A stretch of DNA of 7,993 nt, taken from positions 1-7,993 of the forward strand of contig JAENVU010000191.1 of the NCBI GenBank assembly GCA_016650415.1, read 5' to 3'. Positions 6,262 to 7,993 of this stretch are shown here, one piece after another; positions within the stretch are counted from its first letter, which is position 1; each line of letters starts with the position of its first letter. The notes under the pieces are model-generated. The model worked only from the letters and a program-made list of their open reading frames with translations. It made no database searches and was not told the origin of the DNA. Position numbers and translations under genes: made by a program. Origin of the DNA: Acidimicrobiia bacterium (lineage in GTDB: Bacteria; Actinomycetota; Acidimicrobiia; IMCC26256; JAENVU01).

Positions 6262-6313
6262 CCTTCCAGGAGCCGCGGGCGCGCGGGTACCGCGATCGGC
6301 TCCCACCATCCGC

Positions 6314-6319
6314 CATACT
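6314..6319 (+). promoter_or_regulatory. Candidate -10 element of the terC transcript
   Basis: CATACT matches four of six TATAAT positions and lies 6-7 bp before the 5' edge of the riboswitch P1 helix at 6325, where transcription would need to begin. No -35 match is seen at the expected distance, so this is a weak call. Confidence 0.25.
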
Positions 6320-6324
6320 GGAGG

Positions 6325-6421
6325 AGTCGAAGGGGAGTAGCCCCACGGGATCAGTCGTCAATACGGCAGCGCGCTGCCCGGCCTCCCGACCGTCGTGAAG
6401 ACGGGAGCAAGACCTCCGACT
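6325..6421 (+). promoter_or_regulatory. yybP-ykoY manganese riboswitch aptamer in the terC leader
   Basis: All hallmark blocks of the yybP-ykoY (Mn2+-sensing) riboswitch are present in order: GGGGAGTAGC (6332-6341), TCGTCAATACG (6355-6365), CCGG (6378-6381) and AGCAAGACC (6406-6414). These match, as I recall it, the core of the Lactococcus lactis aptamer that coordinates Mn2+ between two docked loops. P1 is 6325-6333 paired with 6413-6421, nine positions with one A-C mismatch. One arm hairpin is GCAG-CGCG-CTGC (6366-6377). Another is CCGTC-GTGAA-GACGG (6390-6404). The motif typically precedes terC/alx, mntP or P-type Mn exporter genes, exactly the context here. A GTG at 6395, a possible but incorrect terC start, lies in the second hairpin loop. 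Confidence 0.95.
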
Positions 6422-6449
6422 GCCGTGGTTTCCCGACAGTCGAGAGGTG
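6412..6449 (+). promoter_or_regulatory. terC: Riboswitch expression platform: hairpin sequestering the terC ribosome binding site
   Basis: Bases 6412-6416 (ACCTC) pair with 6444-6448 (GAGGT) and 6417-6422 (CGACTG) with 6437-6442 (CAGTCG), giving 11 bp interrupted by one bulged A at 6443. The helix buries the Shine-Dalgarno GAGGTG (6444-6449), which lies 5 nt before the GTG start at 6455. Its 5' strand reuses 6413-6421, the 3' strand of aptamer P1, so the two folds are mutually exclusive. Mn2+-stabilised P1 should therefore free the Shine-Dalgarno and turn translation on, as reported for alx and mntP in E. coli. Confidence 0.75.
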
Positions 6450-6454
6450 TCTCC

Positions 6455-7426
6455 GTGTCCTTCGCTTCCAGTGCTCCCTCCTCGAAGTTCGTCGATCTCG
6501 ACGTCGGTCCCGGGGCGTGGATCGGGCTCCTCGTGCTCATCGGGATCCTGTTGGGGATCGACCTGTATCGCCATCGGGAAGCCCACGCCCCGACCGCGCG
6601 CCAGGCCCTCACCGAATCGGCGGTGTGGGTCGCGTGTGGTCTGGCCTTCTCGGTCGTGATCGCGATTGCCTACGGCAGCGGCGCGTTCGGTGAGTACATG
6701 AGTGGGTACCTCATCGAGAAGTCGCTGAGCGTCGACAACGTGTTCGTCTGGTCGATGTTGTTCGCGACGATGGCGATCCCAGTGAAGTACCAGCACCGGG
6801 TGCTGTTCTGGGGGATCTTCGGTGCCCTGACCCTGCGGGCCATCTTCATCTTCCTCGGTACCGCGCTCATCAGCCGGTTCTGGGTGCTGCTGGTCGTGTT
6901 CGGCGTGTTCTTGCTGTACACGGGGGCCAAGATCATTCGCCACCGCGACGACGAGGGCGAGGAAGAAGCCACCCGAGGGCTCGGCCTGCTGCGGCGCATC
7001 ATGCCGGTGACCGACACGATCGAAGGTCAGAACTTCTTCACGCGTCTCAACGGCAAGCGCGCGGCGACGCCGCTCCTCGCCGCGCTCGTGGTCATCGAGG
7101 TGACCGACGTGATCTTCGCGGTCGATTCCGTCCCGGCAATCCTGGCCGTCTCCCACGAACAGTTCCTCGTGTTCGCCTCGAACGCGTTCGCGATCCTGGG
7201 ATTGCGGGCGATGTACTTCCTCCTCGCCGACGCGAAGGAACGGTTCCACTACCTCTCACACGCGTTGGGCGGCATCCTGATCTTCGTGGGAGCGAAGATG
7301 GCGGTCTCGCACTGGGTGCACATGAACACGTACCTCTCGCTCGCGATCATCATCGGGATCCTCGTGGCCGCGATCGTGTTCAGTCAGCGGAAGAACCGCC
7401 AGAACGCGCCGACGCCGCCGCGGTGA
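6455..7426 (+). CDS. terC: TerC-family membrane protein (Alx/MeeF-type manganese exporter)
   Basis: From the GTG at 6455 this is a 323-residue TerC-family protein with about eight to nine membrane segments. Conserved membrane acids are visible: Asp36 in ILLGIDLY, the EKSLSVDNVFVW block with Asp94-Asn95, Lys159 in LLYTGAK, and VIEVTDVIFAVDSVPAI with Glu215, Asp218 and Asp224. A charged cytoplasmic loop lies at about 160-200. Relatives (Alx, MeeF/YceF, MeeY/YkoY) export Mn2+ and, in Bacillus, help metallate secreted enzymes; the name comes from tellurite resistance. The GTG at 6455 is preferred because GAGGTG precedes it by 5 nt and an upstream GTG (6395) lies within the riboswitch aptamer. Expression is predicted to be Mn2+-induced at translation initiation. 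The gene diverges from a secreted hydrolase and ends in a strong hairpin. Confidence 0.95.
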   Translation: MSFASSAPSSKFVDLDVGPGAWIGLLVLIGILLGIDLYRHREAHAPTARQALTESAVWVACGLAFSVVIAIAYGSGAFGEYMSGYLIEKSLSVDNVFVWSMLFATMAIPVKYQHRVLFWGIFGALTLRAIFIFLGTALISRFWVLLVVFGVFLLYTGAKIIRHRDDEGEEEATRGLGLLRRIMPVTDTIEGQNFFTRLNGKRAATPLLAALVVIEVTDVIFAVDSVPAILAVSHEQFLVFASNAFAILGLRAMYFLLADAKERFHYLSHALGGILIFVGAKMAVSHWVHMNTYLSLAIIIGILVAAIVFSQRKNRQNAPTPPR

Positions 7427-7440
7427 GCGGCGGCGTCGGC
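7408..7440. terminator. Perfect 14-bp hairpin at the 3' end of terC, stop codon in the loop
   Basis: Bases 7408-7421 are the exact reverse complement of 7427-7440, giving a 14-bp GC-rich stem with a five-base loop GGTGA (7422-7426) that contains the terC TGA. There is no T-tract on either side, so it would be a U-less terminator or an RNA-stabilising 3' structure. It is symmetric and sits between convergent genes, so it could serve both transcripts. Confidence 0.65.
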
Positions 7441-7470
7441 CGTGCGGTACTGGATCGGTGAGCGTCAGGC

Positions 7471-7993
7471 TCAGACGGTGGCCCCGCTGTACTCGGGAGT
7501 GCGGATCACGACCGGCGGCTCCTCGGTGGGGACCGTGGTCTTGAAGCCCTTCACGATCATCCACATTCCCAGCGAGAACTCCCAGGCGGCGACGGGCAGC
7601 GCCATGAGCGATGCAGTCGCCGAGACCTGGTCGTGCAAGCCGAAGAGCGTGCCGATGCTCGAGGCGAGCAGGAGCGGGGCACCGATGAGTCCGAGGGTGG
7701 GAATGATGCGGGGGACGAGCCGGGACCGGTACATCACGGTGCCGAGGCAGATGGCGTTGATGGCCGACATGAAGCCGGGGCCGAGGAGGAAGGTCCAGTC
7801 CTTCACTGCGACGAGCGACCGGGCGACGGTCACGAGACCGGTGGCGTGCGTCCCGGCGAGGTCTTGCCGGAGCGTGACCACGCTCAGGAGACTCAGCACA
7901 CCGACGGTGATGATCGAGGCTTCGAGGATCCGCGAGGCGAGGAAGCCCATGGCCCCGTTGCGGCTGTACCGCTTCGCCACCGGGTACAGGACC
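7471..7993 (-). CDS. DUF4386 family membrane protein, 5' end outside the window
   Basis: About 173 C-terminal residues of a DUF4386-type membrane protein are encoded, with no stop before the right edge. Family features are visible: LYPVAKRYSRNGAMGFLASRILEA near the edge, then WTFLLGPGFMSAINAICLG, MYRSRLVPRIIPTLGLIGAPLLLASS and the closing WEFSLGMWMIVKGF, followed by a polar tail ending in SGATV. At least four membrane segments remain. A GTG at 7980 could be taken as a start, but the upstream codons continue the family pattern, so it is read as an internal Val and the gene as truncated by the window. Family members are usually about 220-240 residues. Their function is unknown. The gene converges on terC, 44 bp apart, sharing the hairpin between them. 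Confidence 0.85.
   Translation of the reverse strand, partial: VLYPVAKRYSRNGAMGFLASRILEASIITVGVLSLLSVVTLRQDLAGTHATGLVTVARSLVAVKDWTFLLGPGFMSAINAICLGTVMYRSRLVPRIIPTLGLIGAPLLLASSIGTLFGLHDQVSATASLMALPVAAWEFSLGMWMIVKGFKTTVPTEEPPVVIRTPEYSGATV

Noticed and set aside
6262..6309. 16-residue N-terminal extension of the hydrolase lipoprotein from the ATG at 6309
   Set aside because: It would push the signal peptide inward with an Arg/Pro-rich leader, and would overlap the region expected to hold the terC promoter; not excluded, but less likely.
5318..7249. Very long open frame (over 600 codons) on the - strand across the hydrolase and terC genes
   Set aside because: Composition is low-complexity Arg/Asp/Glu/His/Gly-rich, it runs antisense to the clear TerC frame and out of frame with the hydrolase; a GC-bias shadow.

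Overview
The window is GC-rich, with strongly GC-biased third codon positions, GTG starts, 4-bp stop/start overlaps and a leaderless-type promoter. This points to an actinobacterium. The class Acidimicrobiia is my best guess, but it is an inference. No tRNA, rRNA, CRISPR array, insertion sequence or phage gene is visible.

Left part (1-2247, + strand): a tightly packed operon of four genes. They encode a coiled-coil/zinc-ribbon protein, an RNase HI-type nuclease, a small membrane protein and a histidine phosphatase. In Mycobacterium tuberculosis the equivalent locus is Rv2229c-Rv2228c, where the RNase HI and phosphatase domains are one fused protein. Here they are separate genes with a membrane-protein gene between them.

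Middle-left (2232-2808): a disturbed stretch. A 104-codon membrane ORF on the - strand resembles the C-terminal end of a larger polytopic protein. Beyond it lie a 10-bp direct repeat and a possible small single-pass membrane protein on the + strand.

Middle (2805-4649, - strand): a two-transmembrane K+ channel with a cytoplasmic RCK/TrkA domain, followed 9 bp later by a mycothiol-dependent maleylpyruvate isomerase-like (DinB-fold) protein. The channel gene carries an internal ATG with its own Shine-Dalgarno-like sequence, placed as in MthK, where a free RCK domain is made. Divergent from it is a GtrA-family membrane protein gene (4741-5247) whose start lies exactly where a leaderless transcript would begin.

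Right part (5272-7993): a secreted alpha/beta-hydrolase lipoprotein gene on the - strand diverges from a terC gene on the + strand. The terC leader is a clear yybP-ykoY manganese riboswitch (6325-6421). The 3' strand of its P1 helix can alternatively pair with the terC ribosome binding site, so a complete Mn2+-ON translational switch can be drawn. terC ends in a perfect 14-bp hairpin whose loop contains the stop codon. It faces a convergent DUF4386 membrane protein gene that runs off the right edge.

The strongest regulatory story is Mn2+ sensing and TerC. The most unusual structural points are the split RNase HI/phosphatase locus, the internal RCK start and the stop-in-loop hairpin.
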